The notes under the pieces are model-generated. The model searched no databases, was not told the origin of the DNA, and was given only the letters and a program-made list of their open reading frames with translations. Of a stretch of 64,000 nucleotides of DNA, positions 52,940 through 61,808 are shown piece by piece. The stretch comes from Gammaproteobacteria bacterium (GTDB lineage: Bacteria > Pseudomonadota > Gammaproteobacteria > Pseudomonadales > Azotimanducaceae), in assembly GCA_028821515.1 (NCBI GenBank), contig JAPPGA010000039.1:102081-166080 (forward strand), read 5' to 3'. The position numbers and the translations under genes were made by a program. The first letter of the stretch is position 1; each line of letters starts with the position of its first letter.

Positions 52940-55060
52940 TCACGCGGCGTCCGTTTCCACGAGCCTGCCATCAACCAGCGCGGCCACCCGATCTGCCGTT
53001 CGAATCGTCTCCGGCCGGTGGGCCACGATGATGCGCGTGACACCCAGTGACCTGATCGACGCATTGACATCGCGCTCCGTCGCCACATCCAGGTTCGAGG
53101 TTCCCTCGTCCATGAAGAGGATCTTCGGCCGCCGGTACAGGGCCCGCGCAAGCAGGATGCGCTGCTTTTCGCCCCCGGAGAGCGCCGAGCCCATGTCGCC
53201 AACCAGCGTCTCGTAGCCCATGGGCTTCGCGACGATCCCGTCATGGATGCAGGCCAGTTCAGCGGCGTGCATCACGCGCACCATGTCGATTTCGGGATCG
53301 AAGAAGGCGATGTTCTCCGCGATGGATCCCGCGAACAGCGCATCCTCCTGCATCACCGAGCCGACATGGCGGCGGTATTCGCCAACCCCCACGTCCGAAA
53401 GTGGTCGCCCATCGATCAGCACACGGCCCGCGGTGGGCTCGAACAGGCCCAGCATGATCTTCATCAGGGTGGTCTTGCCGCTTCCCGAGGAACCCACGAA
53501 AGCGATGGTCTCACCCGCCTCGATATCGATATTGACCCCGCGAAACACCTCCGGCAGCGCTTCGCCGTAGCGATAGGAGACACCCTCGAGACGCAACCCG
53601 CCGCGCAATGCCGCACCGTCGCGAACTATGCCTGACGGCAACGTCGCCGGCTCTCTCTCCGTCAACGCGATGTCCGAGATGCGCGAAAGATGCAACTCGA
53701 GCATGCGGAACTCGATCAGGCGCTCGACCAGCGCGAGGGCCTTGTCGGTGAACTGGCGCTTATAGGCCATGTACGCGAAGATCATGCCGACGGTGAACTC
53801 CGCGTTCAGTGTCATCTTCGCGGCGACGTATATGAGCACGACGTGCTCGATGCCGAAGATCGCACTGTTGCCGAGGTCGAACCAGATGACCAGCCTTTGC
53901 ACGCGCACGTCCGCGTTCACCGCGTCGGCCAACCTGTTCTGCCACACGCGCCGCCTGTCCACCTCCCGTCCGAAGAGCTTGATACTGAGCACGCCCCTGA
54001 CCGTCTCCATGAAGAACGACTGTTCCCTGGCATGAAAGACGATGGCGTCTTCGCTCCGCGCGCGTAGCGGCGAATAGGACGCAACGCGCAGAACCAGGTA
54101 GAGGGCAAGGGCGACGAGGGCGATCGACCCGAGGACGGGGCTGTACAGGAACATCATGACGAGTGTGGCCACGGCCATGACGCCGTCGATTGCCGTTGCG
54201 ACCAGGCCTTCGGTGAACAGCGACCGGATGGGTCCCACCGAACCGAATCGGGAGACGATGTCCCCGATGTGCCGCTTTTCGAAATAATCCGCGGGCAGCT
54301 GGACCAGGTGGGCGAAGAGATTGCACACCATCTGGTAGTTCAGCATGTTGCCGAAATAGAGCAGCACGTAGCTGCGGAGCAATCCCGCGATGGCGTTCAG
54401 TACGGCGAGGCCGCCAAATCCGAATGCCAGTACCCAGAGGAGATCCGCGTCGAACTTGACCAGCACTTCGTCCACCGTCAGTTGCAGGTAGAACGGACTG
54501 ACAAGCACGAACAGTTGCAGGATTGCCGACAGGACGAGTGCCTGGGCCAGCGTCCGCCTGAGGCCCCGGATGCGCGTCCACAAGTGGTTCAGGCGGAGTC
54601 TCGCGCGTTCTTCCTTTCTCTCGAATCCCTTCGCCGGATGCAGTTCGAGCGCAACGCCGGTGAAGCGTCGAGAGAACCCATCGCGGGTGTAGTGCCGAAC
54701 GCCCGCCGCGGGATCGTGCACGACCATCTTTTTCGCTCCGGCCGACTTCAGTACGACGAAATGGTTCATGTCCCAGTGGACGATAGCCGGAGTACGCAGT
54801 TTGCGAATGTCCTCGAGCGGCACCTTGAGCGCCCGACAGTTCATTTCCATCCGGGCCGCCATTTCCATGATCGCCGACAGCGTCACCCCCGCCACGCTGG
54901 TGGGGAATCTCCTTCTGAGCGCCGCTATGTCCGTCCTGAATCCGTGGAATCCCGCCACCATGGCGAGGCACGCCAGGCCGCACTCCGTCGCTTCGTTCTG
55001 GCGGATGAGCGGCAGTCTGCGCGCACCGAAGTTGAGGCGTTTCAGATTCTCCCCGGTCAT
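52940..55060 (-). CDS. C39-peptidase-containing ABC exporter (bacteriocin/RTX type)
   Basis: The 706-aa inner-membrane transporter cuts a double-Gly leader from a peptide and exports it. The C39 peptidase domain is intact (residues 15-135: RQNEATECGLACLAM with catalytic Cys27, His100 in NHFVVL, Asp116 in HDPA). Six membrane segments follow, then the ATPase (Walker A GSSGSGKTT, signature LSGGEKQR, FMDEGTSNLD). It resembles CvaB. ATG 55058-55060 overlaps the HlyD partner stop (ATGA). No peptide with a GG leader is seen nearby, so the cargo is unknown. Confidence 0.9.
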   Translation of the reverse strand: MTGENLKRLNFGARRLPLIRQNEATECGLACLAMVAGFHGFRTDIAALRRRFPTSVAGVTLSAIMEMAARMEMNCRALKVPLEDIRKLRTPAIVHWDMNHFVVLKSAGAKKMVVHDPAAGVRHYTRDGFSRRFTGVALELHPAKGFERKEERARLRLNHLWTRIRGLRRTLAQALVLSAILQLFVLVSPFYLQLTVDEVLVKFDADLLWVLAFGFGGLAVLNAIAGLLRSYVLLYFGNMLNYQMVCNLFAHLVQLPADYFEKRHIGDIVSRFGSVGPIRSLFTEGLVATAIDGVMAVATLVMMFLYSPVLGSIALVALALYLVLRVASYSPLRARSEDAIVFHAREQSFFMETVRGVLSIKLFGREVDRRRVWQNRLADAVNADVRVQRLVIWFDLGNSAIFGIEHVVLIYVAAKMTLNAEFTVGMIFAYMAYKRQFTDKALALVERLIEFRMLELHLSRISDIALTEREPATLPSGIVRDGAALRGGLRLEGVSYRYGEALPEVFRGVNIDIEAGETIAFVGSSGSGKTTLMKIMLGLFEPTAGRVLIDGRPLSDVGVGEYRRHVGSVMQEDALFAGSIAENIAFFDPEIDMVRVMHAAELACIHDGIVAKPMGYETLVGDMGSALSGGEKQRILLARALYRRPKILFMDEGTSNLDVATERDVNASIRSLGVTRIIVAHRPETIRTADRVAALVDGRLVETDAA

Positions 55061-56310
55061 CAGTGGCGCACGGCCCGGAACGGTTCCGTCAGCCAGCCGA
55101 GGAACGAACGCCGCTCGAGGATGATGTTGCCTTCCAGCAGCATGCCTGCCTGCAGTTCGAAACTGTGGCCAAAGGCCATCACCGACTGGGATCCCAGGCG
55201 CACCGCGACTCGATAACACGGCTCGCCAAGGCTGAATGGAACGTCCGCTTCCGCGACGGATGTGATCGCCGGCGCAACGTGGCGGATCACGCCCTCGTAG
55301 CTGCCGAATCGCTGGTGAGGAAACGCCGCGTACAGCAGCCGGACCGCCTGTCCTGCCGCGACGAACCCGGCAGCCCTGCTCGGCACGTAGAGTTCCGCCT
55401 CAAGTTCGCTACCTGCCGGCCGTATGGACGCCAGCGGCCGATGCGGCGAGAGGATCGCGCCAGGCGTGTCCTTGATCCAAGCGACCGTTCCGGTGACCGG
55501 TGCCTTGACGACGTACGCCCTGCGCCCTTCCAGCTCCGCTTCGCGTTGCTTGATGTCAGCGGCCTGGCTCTCCAGCCTGGAGACGCGCAACGCGACCTCC
55601 GGCGGAACCATCGCCAGCCGATGGCGCAAATCCGTCAAGCGCGCGCGTAGTTCCGTCAACCGCTGCGCCTGGCGCTTTTCCTCCACGTGGTGGGCCAGCC
55701 AGGACTGCTTTCGTGCCTCCGATTCAACCACCGAGACGAAGCCCGCCTCGAGCAGGGCAGTCGCTCTTGTGAACGCCGAGCGCGCCGTCTCGGTGATTTC
55801 GCGCTGCAGTTCCCGCTGTTCCTCGAACGATGCGATCTGCGCCTCCAGTCCGTCCCCCTCGGCTTCGAGCCGCGAGCGTTCCCGCGTCAGCCGGTCCCGT
55901 TCGAGACGGATCTGACCCTCGAGCAGGCGTTCCTGATCTCTCAGGGACTCAAGGGCGATGGAAGCCGCGGTATCGCCTGTGAGCGACGGCGCCTCGCTTC
56001 GGACCACCGCGAGCACCTGACCCGCCGCGACTTCCTCCCGCACCCGCACGCGGACCTCGCGCAGTACTCCCGCCCGGGCCGGCGCAACCTTGACCAGGCC
56101 GCCAGACGGCACGAGATAGCCCTGTACCCGCTCCGACCGGGCGTAGGTTCCGAACACGGCCAGGGCGCCAAGGCCCAGCAAGGTGACCAACAGCCAACCG
56201 GTGATCACGGCAAGGGGCAGCGGCGTGACGATCAGGACATCGCCGTGCAGACGCTGGCGCTGCGCTTCGAGGACCTCCTTTCGGAACAACGTTGGCATCG
56301 CCGGTACCAT
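55060..56310 (-). CDS. HlyD/CvaA-family periplasmic adaptor
   Basis: The 416-aa membrane-fusion protein has one N-terminal membrane segment (VITGWLLVTLLGLGALAVFG), split lipoyl-like halves (GYLVPSGGLVKVAPARAGVL and YVVKAPVTGTVAWIKDTPGA), and a long alpha-helical hairpin rich in Arg and Glu between. It links the C39 exporter to an outer-membrane TolC channel, which must be encoded elsewhere. First gene of the two-gene operon; MPTLF at 56298 is another possible start. Confidence 0.88.
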   Translation of the reverse strand: MVPAMPTLFRKEVLEAQRQRLHGDVLIVTPLPLAVITGWLLVTLLGLGALAVFGTYARSERVQGYLVPSGGLVKVAPARAGVLREVRVRVREEVAAGQVLAVVRSEAPSLTGDTAASIALESLRDQERLLEGQIRLERDRLTRERSRLEAEGDGLEAQIASFEEQRELQREITETARSAFTRATALLEAGFVSVVESEARKQSWLAHHVEEKRQAQRLTELRARLTDLRHRLAMVPPEVALRVSRLESQAADIKQREAELEGRRAYVVKAPVTGTVAWIKDTPGAILSPHRPLASIRPAGSELEAELYVPSRAAGFVAAGQAVRLLYAAFPHQRFGSYEGVIRHVAPAITSVAEADVPFSLGEPCYRVAVRLGSQSVMAFGHSFELQAGMLLEGNIILERRSFLGWLTEPFRAVRH

Positions 56311-56405
56311 AGGCTGGAGGCGGCGCCACGCATACGGACCGCATCCGGTACTTGGGTAAGCGATGTCTCAAATTGCACGGGGCGCATGCCACCCCGGCCT
56401 GGAGG

Positions 56406-57341
56406 TCAGCGCGGCGCGAGGTACTCGGCCGGGTCGAAACGGCGGCCGTCCTTCAGCACTTCAAAGTGGACATGGGGTCCCGTGGATCGCCCCGTGCTCC
56501 CAAGTTGCGCGATGACCTGGCCTTTCTTGACGATGTCGCCGGGTTCAACCTGAACGGACTCGTGGTGCGCGTAGCGCGTGGAAATGCCTTCGCCGTGTTC
56601 GATCTCGACCATCTGCCCGTAGGCGCCCGAATTCCCCACGAACGTGACGACACCGCCGGCCACGGCCCTGACGTCGCTGCCCGGCCCGCCCGTGAAGTCG
56701 ACGCCATGGTGCCACGCGGGCTGCCCGGAGATCGGGTCGATGCGGTTGCCGTACCGTGAGGAAATCCAGCCCCCTTCCAGCGGACCCCGCGCGGGCGCGA
56801 TCTGGTTCTTGAAGCTGCCCCGCGCAAGCATCGACTCAAGCGCCTTCATTTCGCGTTCGCGCATTCGGAGTTCCGCCGACAACTGGTCGATCCTCGCGAA
56901 GTAGTCAGAAACGGCAATGCCGTCATCGCCGACCCTGGTTTCCGGACCGCCGGTCGCCGCGGGGAGGTCGAAACGGAACTCGCTTTCGCCGAGTCCCGCG
57001 ACCTGGCTCATCTCGGATACCCGTTCTCCGAGCGCTTCCATGCGCAACAGACGCGCCTCCATGTTCGCCAGTTCCCGTCCCGCCGCGAGCACCTGCTCGG
57101 TTGACTGGCGCGACAGCAGATCGATCTCCTCACGCTGCCGGTCGAGCCGACCATTCCAGCCCGAGACCGTCACCTCGTTGAGGGCTTCCGTCGCCGTATG
57201 GCGAAGCGCAAGCATGACGTTGACGATCACGAAGAGACCAAGGAAGACGGCAAGCCCGACGAACGCGAACTGAGGGACGCTGAGCGAGCGAATTCGACCG
57301 TGCCCGTCCCCCGCGCTTATGATGTGAATTGTTTTTTTCAT
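56406..57341 (-). CDS. M23 (LytM) family peptidoglycan hydrolase-like protein
   Basis: The 311-aa protein has one membrane segment (VPQFAFVGLAVFLGLFVIVNVML), then a coiled coil, then the LytM domain with HHGVDFTGGPGSDVRAVAGG and STGPHVHFEVLKDG. The zinc ligands HxxxD and HxH are kept, so it may be an active endopeptidase rather than a pure activator. It sits between secA-linked genes and dciA, as in many gammaproteobacteria. ATG 57341 starts MKKTIHII after a run of seven A; ATG 57356 is in frame too and overlaps dciA. Confidence 0.88.
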   Translation of the reverse strand: MKKTIHIISAGDGHGRIRSLSVPQFAFVGLAVFLGLFVIVNVMLALRHTATEALNEVTVSGWNGRLDRQREEIDLLSRQSTEQVLAAGRELANMEARLLRMEALGERVSEMSQVAGLGESEFRFDLPAATGGPETRVGDDGIAVSDYFARIDQLSAELRMREREMKALESMLARGSFKNQIAPARGPLEGGWISSRYGNRIDPISGQPAWHHGVDFTGGPGSDVRAVAGGVVTFVGNSGAYGQMVEIEHGEGISTRYAHHESVQVEPGDIVKKGQVIAQLGSTGRSTGPHVHFEVLKDGRRFDPAEYLAPR

Positions 57342-57354
57342 CGATTGAGCGCGC

Positions 57355-57681
57355 ATGCCAAGCCGTAACATAGATGAAATTCTGTCGAATCGCCATTCAG
57401 GGCGAAGTTCCGCTGCGAACCAGCTCGCGAGGCTGGTGAGGCACACGGAGGAACGCGCGTCGTGGACGAGCCAGTTTCGGGCCTTGCTGTCCCAGGAGGA
57501 AGCGCCCCGCTTCGAGGTGGCGAACAAGCGCGGGGCGATCCTGACCGTGCATGCGACGAGTGCCGCCTGGGCGAACCGCCTGCGCTTTCGCGTCCCGGAA
57601 CTGTTGCCGGCGTTGCAACGGTTGCAGGACTTTTCGAACATCGAACAGATCCGCATCCGGACGGCACATCGGCCGAGATAA
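57355..57681 (+). CDS. dciA: DUF721 protein, DciA-like replicative helicase loader
   Basis: The 108-aa protein has the DUF721 pattern: LARLVRHTEERASWTSQFR and then ILTVHATSAAWANRLRFRVPELLPALQ, with a positively charged end. DciA loads the DnaB helicase in bacteria that lack DnaC or DnaI. The location next to the M23 gene on the secA side is typical. Its start region overlaps that of the M23 gene, on the opposite strand. Confidence 0.8.
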   Translation: MPSRNIDEILSNRHSGRSSAANQLARLVRHTEERASWTSQFRALLSQEEAPRFEVANKRGAILTVHATSAAWANRLRFRVPELLPALQRLQDFSNIEQIRIRTAHRPR

Positions 57682-57726
57682 GGCAAGGCGAAGGCAGCTT
57701 GCGGCCGGGTTGGCTGCGCGGTCCCC

Positions 57727-58983
57727 CTAAAACGGCCAGCCGAAATGTGGCTGCGGCAGGCGCAGCGCGCGGTCGAGTTGACGCAGCAGGGCAGCGTCCC
57801 CTCGCAGGTTATCCGTCACGGCCAGACTGGATGCGTTCCGCACTCCCAGCCAAAGACGGCTGAAAGCGCCGATCGACGCACTCAGCGTCGGGAGGCCGGG
57901 AGACCGTCCCTTCTCCGCCGAGCAATTCTCACCCAGGGTCACGACGTAGTCGCCGGCGATGCCCTGCCATCGCGTCCGGGTCCCCAGCGTCCGGGTCCCC
58001 AGGTGTCCAGCGACAGGATCCGACAGTTGAAGATTGAACGTGACGCTTTCTGCGTCCAGGTGGGTCTTCGCCAGGGAGTCCACCAGATCGAGGATGCGTA
58101 CCTGGGAATAGGCGTGCGTGGTGTGCTTGCCCGCGTGCTTCGAGCCCTGGCTGATTTCGCGGCTACGGAGCGGCTGCATGAGCAGGTCCTGGAACTGGAT
58201 GCCGGGCGGCTCCTCCATTACCAGGGAGAACACCTGGTCGCCCAATGATCGCATGAGGGCCAGCAGTTCCATCAGTTGTTCGGTGGACCGATACGCGTAC
58301 CACCGAATCGTGTAAGGGCCGTTTTCGCCGCTCGTCTCGCCGAAAAAGAAATGCGACAGGGCGCCGTCGCGTCCATCGTAGTAGCCGAGACCGATGGTCC
58401 TGGCAGCGTCGTACGACGACAGCTCGGCACACAGGCCTCCCCCGGAGTCGATGACAATACTGCCGTGGTCCCGCAGGCGGGCGCGCATCGCCTCGTGGAT
58501 GTCTCCCCAGTCCCCCGCCGTCAGCCGCCTGGGCGGGCGGGGGGGACGATCGACCCGCAGCGTGGCGGGATCGAACTTGATGGTGTTCGAATAGGCACCG
58601 GTACCGAATCCGAGCCGGTCGTAGTAGCCCTGGTCGAACATGTTGAGTGCGGCGACCTCACTGCCGGCTTCCCGGCCGACCGCCAGGGCGTGGGCGGTGA
58701 GCTTGCTGGCGGCACCCAGCCTGCGGGCGATGCGGCTGGTGACCACGCCGGTGATCGCGGTCATTGCAAGATCCGTTGTCCCGTGGCGCATGGATCCGGG
58801 AGCGGTGAAGACGACGCATTCGGCCTGACCGTCGATGGGGAGGATCCACCCCACCGAGGCGCGCGCTTCCACCTCGAACGCCTTCGCGTCGTCCTCGTCC
58901 TCGAGCCAGCCCACCTCGTACATGATGCGCGATGCGGCCGAAAAATCGCGGTCGTGGTCGTAGTCGAGAATCTCCATTTTCAT
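57727..58983 (-). CDS. Eis-like GNAT acetyltransferase
   Basis: The 418-aa protein has two GNAT folds and a sterol-carrier-like C-terminal domain, as in mycobacterial Eis. Visible are TAITGVVTSRIARRLGAASKLTAHALAVGREAGSEVAAL (acetyl-CoA loop V-x-x-x-x-R-x-x-G-x-A), FDQGYYDRLGFG and the C-terminal FGWPF, whose carboxylate acts in catalysis in Eis. It acetylates amine groups, for example on aminoglycosides or polyamines; the substrate here is unknown. A 15-base tandem repeat at 57974-58003 encodes LGTRT twice. Confidence 0.8.
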   Translation of the reverse strand: MKMEILDYDHDRDFSAASRIMYEVGWLEDEDDAKAFEVEARASVGWILPIDGQAECVVFTAPGSMRHGTTDLAMTAITGVVTSRIARRLGAASKLTAHALAVGREAGSEVAALNMFDQGYYDRLGFGTGAYSNTIKFDPATLRVDRPPRPPRRLTAGDWGDIHEAMRARLRDHGSIVIDSGGGLCAELSSYDAARTIGLGYYDGRDGALSHFFFGETSGENGPYTIRWYAYRSTEQLMELLALMRSLGDQVFSLVMEEPPGIQFQDLLMQPLRSREISQGSKHAGKHTTHAYSQVRILDLVDSLAKTHLDAESVTFNLQLSDPVAGHLGTRTLGTRTRWQGIAGDYVVTLGENCSAEKGRSPGLPTLSASIGAFSRLWLGVRNASSLAVTDNLRGDAALLRQLDRALRLPQPHFGWPF

Positions 58984-59129
58984 GCGGCGCACAGCCTACC
59001 CGGCACTTCCACACATTGGAATCGCCCAGGGGCATCCGCTGGACCGCTTGCGTCGGTTCGCCAATAGCCCGGCGCGCTTGTAGCATCTCTGGAAGTCAAT
59101 GGAAGTCCCGCGCCGAGTCCAGAAACACC

Positions 59130-60023
59130 GTGTCCTGGCAGCAGAAACTCGAAAACAACCAGATCGTGGTAATCGACGGCGGGACCGGATCCGAACTCCA
59201 GCGGCAGGGCGTGCCGATGAGCGAAGCCGCCTGGTCCGGACTGGCGGTGCACAGCCACCCCGGGGTGGTGCGCTCGGTGCACGAGGCCTACATCGCCGCC
59301 GGCGCCGAAGTGATCATCACCAACACGTTCGGCACCGCGCGGTTTCTCCTCGAGCCGGCGGGCCTCGGCGGCGAATTCGAGCGCATCAACCGCGACGCCG
59401 TGCGACTCGCCACCGAAGCAAGGGACGCGTCCGGCACGGAGATCGCCATCGCCGGATCGATTTCGAACCTGCCTCCGGGAATGGACTCCGCAAACTATCC
59501 CGATCCCGACGCCGAACTGGCGGGGCTCAGGGAACTCGCGAAGATCCTCGCGGACAGCGGGGTGGATCTCATCGCTCTGGAGATGATGCAGGACACCCGC
59601 CATGCGGCCCGCGCGATGGAAGCGGCGCTCGAGACCGGCCTCCCCGTCTGGCTGGGCGTGAGCTGCAGGCAGCGCGCCGGTGGCGGCGGACTCGTGAGTT
59701 TCGACCTGCCCGGTGTCGACTTCGCCCGGCCACTGGACACTCTCATCCCGATGGGGCCCAGCGTGGTCAACATCATGCACAGCGACATCAATGTCACGCC
59801 CGAGGCGATCGCGATGGTGAGGGAACGCTGGGCAGGACCCATCGGCGTGTACCCGGAAGTCGGCGAGTTCTTACCTCCGAACTGGACATTCGATAGCGAC
59901 GCGACACCTGAGCACCTGGTCGAACACGCGCGGAGTTGGGTCGACTGCGGTGCCCTCCTGGTAGGGGGATGCTGCGGCACCACGCCAGCGCACATCTCGG
60001 CGCTGGCGGCGGCGTTCGGCTGA
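59130..60023 (+). CDS. homocysteine S-methyltransferase family protein
   Basis: The 297-aa zinc enzyme of the MHT/BHMT family has VIDGGTGSELQRQGV at the start, ITNTFGTARFLL, and the zinc Cys pair in LLVGGCCGTTPAHI plus a Cys in WLGVSCRQRAGGG. It moves a methyl group from a betaine-, S-methylmethionine- or SAM-like donor to homocysteine or another thiol. The start is GTG 59130 (MSWQQKLENNQ). It is alone on the plus strand inside the ftsZ-secA interval. Confidence 0.85.
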   Translation: MSWQQKLENNQIVVIDGGTGSELQRQGVPMSEAAWSGLAVHSHPGVVRSVHEAYIAAGAEVIITNTFGTARFLLEPAGLGGEFERINRDAVRLATEARDASGTEIAIAGSISNLPPGMDSANYPDPDAELAGLRELAKILADSGVDLIALEMMQDTRHAARAMEAALETGLPVWLGVSCRQRAGGGGLVSFDLPGVDFARPLDTLIPMGPSVVNIMHSDINVTPEAIAMVRERWAGPIGVYPEVGEFLPPNWTFDSDATPEHLVEHARSWVDCGALLVGGCCGTTPAHISALAAAFG

Positions 60024-60048
60024 AGACGGCGGCGGAAAGAGACCCGGG

Positions 60049-60489
60049 TTATACGGGTTCGGCGACGAAAACCGGGATCGTTCGGGTGGGCGCCGCCCGC
60101 TTGCTGTAGGTCGCGTAGGGCGGGAATGCCGCGACAGCGGCCGCCCAGGCCTGCGCCCGCTCCTCCCCGTCAACGACTTCGCGGGCACGCATCCGGAACA
60201 CCTCGGTGGCGTCACGAATCTCGATGTCCCCGTCTGCCCGCAGGTTGTAAACCCAGACCGGATTCCTGGGCGCGCCGCCCTGCGAACCCACCAGGACATA
60301 ACCGTCGCCATGCTTGACGCGCATCAGCGGCGTCTTGCGGATGGCACCGGTCCTGTTGCCCCTGTGCGTGACGATGACGCAGGGCAGGCCCGTGTCGCGC
60401 AGTTCCGTGCCCTTCGTTCCGCCGCTGCTTTCGTAAAGCTCGACCTGTTCGCGGACCCACTGGACCGGTGCAGGAACGTACTTCGCCAT
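60049..60489 (-). CDS. deazaflavin (F420)-dependent nitroreductase family protein (Ddn-like)
   Basis: The 146-aa split-barrel protein has GLPCVIVTHRGNRTGAIRKTPLMRV and GYVLVGSQGGAPRNPVWVYNLRADG, the F420-binding pattern of mycobacterial Ddn (DUF385). It reduces a quinone, nitro compound or other substrate with F420H2. This genome encodes F420 synthesis at 18.7-28.4 kb, which makes the assignment coherent. It lies between ftsZ and the methyltransferase gene. Confidence 0.85.
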   Translation of the reverse strand: MAKYVPAPVQWVREQVELYESSGGTKGTELRDTGLPCVIVTHRGNRTGAIRKTPLMRVKHGDGYVLVGSQGGAPRNPVWVYNLRADGDIEIRDATEVFRMRAREVVDGEERAQAWAAAVAAFPPYATYSKRAAPTRTIPVFVAEPV

Positions 60490-60626
60490 CGATGGTTCCT
60501 TCGCGAGTTGAGAAGCGTCGGCCAGTCTATCAGCGATGCGCGTCGACCGGCGCGGTCAGGTCGACCCGGTCTCCCGGCGACGGTGGAGTTCGGGCAGGTG
60601 GCGAACTCCGCGCCGCCGGATACCGA

Positions 60627-61778
60627 CTACTGTCCCGTACGGTCCAGGAATTTCTGGATATCCAGGTAACTTTCCTCGGCCGGTCGATCGATGTCCGCGA
60701 GGTGGTCCGACTGCCGTTCCCGCCGGCCGCGGAGGTAGGCCGGACGTTCGAGTTCCGAATAGTCGACCACTCCGCCGGGATCTTCCACGTCCACGATGTC
60801 CTCGATCACTTCCTCCTCCTCTTCCGAGGCATCCGCCAGTCCGGTGACCACCACGGTCACTTTCAGATCGTCGCCCCACTCGGGATCGACCACCATCCCC
60901 AGCACGACCTGGCAGTCCTTGGATGTGAACTTCTCAACCGTTTCGCCGACCTCGAAGACCTCGTTGATCTGGAGGTTCGATCCCGCCGCCACGTTGATAA
61001 GGACTCCGCGCGCTCCCAGGAGCTCGATGTCCTCGAGCAGCGGACAGCGAATCGCAGCCTCCGCCGCGTCCCGGCCGCGGTTCTCGCCCGTCGCACGGCC
61101 GGTCCCCATCATCGCCTTGCCCATCTCGGACATGACCGCACGAACATCCGCGAAGTCGGTGTTGATCAACCCAGGCCGGATGATCAGGTCCGAAATACCC
61201 TGAACCGCGCCGAGGAGAACGTCGTTCGCCGCCGCGAACGCGTCCAGCACCAGCGTCTTTTCACCGAGCACGGACGGCAGCTTGTCGTTCGGGATGACGA
61301 TCAGGGAGTCCACGTGGCGCTCGAGTTCCGCGATACCCTTGGCTGCGGTCTCCGTGCGCTTCTCGAACGTGAACGGCCGGGTTACCACGGCGACCGTCAG
61401 GATGCCCAGTTCCTTGGCGACCTCCGCGACGACGGGCGCGGCACCCGTGCCCGTGCCGCCACCCATACCGGCGGTGATGAAGACCATATCGGCACCATCG
61501 AGTATCTCCCCGATCCGATCCCGGTCCTCCATCGCCGACTGTCTGCCAATCTCCGGATTCGCGCCCGCGCCCAGCCCCTGCGTGACCGATGCGCCAAGCT
61601 GCAGGATCGTGTCCGCAGCAACGTTCTTCAGCGCCTGCGCATCCGTGTTGGCAGCGATGAACTCAACGCCGTCCACGTCATGCTGCAGCATGTGCTGCAC
61701 CGCATTGCCGCCGCCGCCGCCAACGCCAATCACCTTGATAACCGCGCTTTCGGGGGCGCTATCCACCAGTTCAAACAT
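60627..61778 (-). CDS. ftsZ: cell division GTPase FtsZ
   Basis: The 383-aa tubulin homologue forms the division ring. GTP-binding motifs are [13 protein letters not shown], the tubulin signature [11 protein letters not shown] and [11 protein letters not shown]; the T7 loop follows. An acidic linker leads to the C-terminal peptide [14 protein letters not shown] that binds FtsA and ZipA. It is last in ftsQ-ftsA-ftsZ, 30 bases after ftsA. lpxC, which usually follows, is missing. Confidence 0.97.
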   Translation of the reverse strand: MFELVDSAPESAVIKVIGVGGGGGNAVQHMLQHDVDGVEFIAANTDAQALKNVAADTILQLGASVTQGLGAGANPEIGRQSAMEDRDRIGEILDGADMVFITAGMGGGTGTGAAPVVAEVAKELGILTVAVVTRPFTFEKRTETAAKGIAELERHVDSLIVIPNDKLPSVLGEKTLVLDAFAAANDVLLGAVQGISDLIIRPGLINTDFADVRAVMSEMGKAMMGTGRATGENRGRDAAEAAIRCPLLEDIELLGARGVLINVAAGSNLQINEVFEVGETVEKFTSKDCQVVLGMVVDPEWGDDLKVTVVVTGLADASEEEEEVIEDIVDVEDPGGVVDYSELERPAYLRGRRERQSDHLADIDRPAEESYLDIQKFLDRTGQ

Positions 61779-61808
61779 CTACCTGCTCCTCAACTCCACT
61801 GGATGCGT

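Noticed and set aside
50159..53050. Very long open frame antisense to secA, and similar ones antisense to aceE and to ftsZ-ftsA
   Set aside because: Their translations are rich in Arg, His and Val with no motif, and the opposite strand holds well-known genes over the full length.
56311..56405. Small gene for an exported peptide between the HlyD and M23 genes
   Set aside because: The 95-base gap has no ORF with a double-Gly leader and no ribosome site.
57329..57340. T run near 57335 as a terminator
   Set aside because: It is the AAAAAAA of the M23 start (MKKT) on the other strand and has no stem before it.
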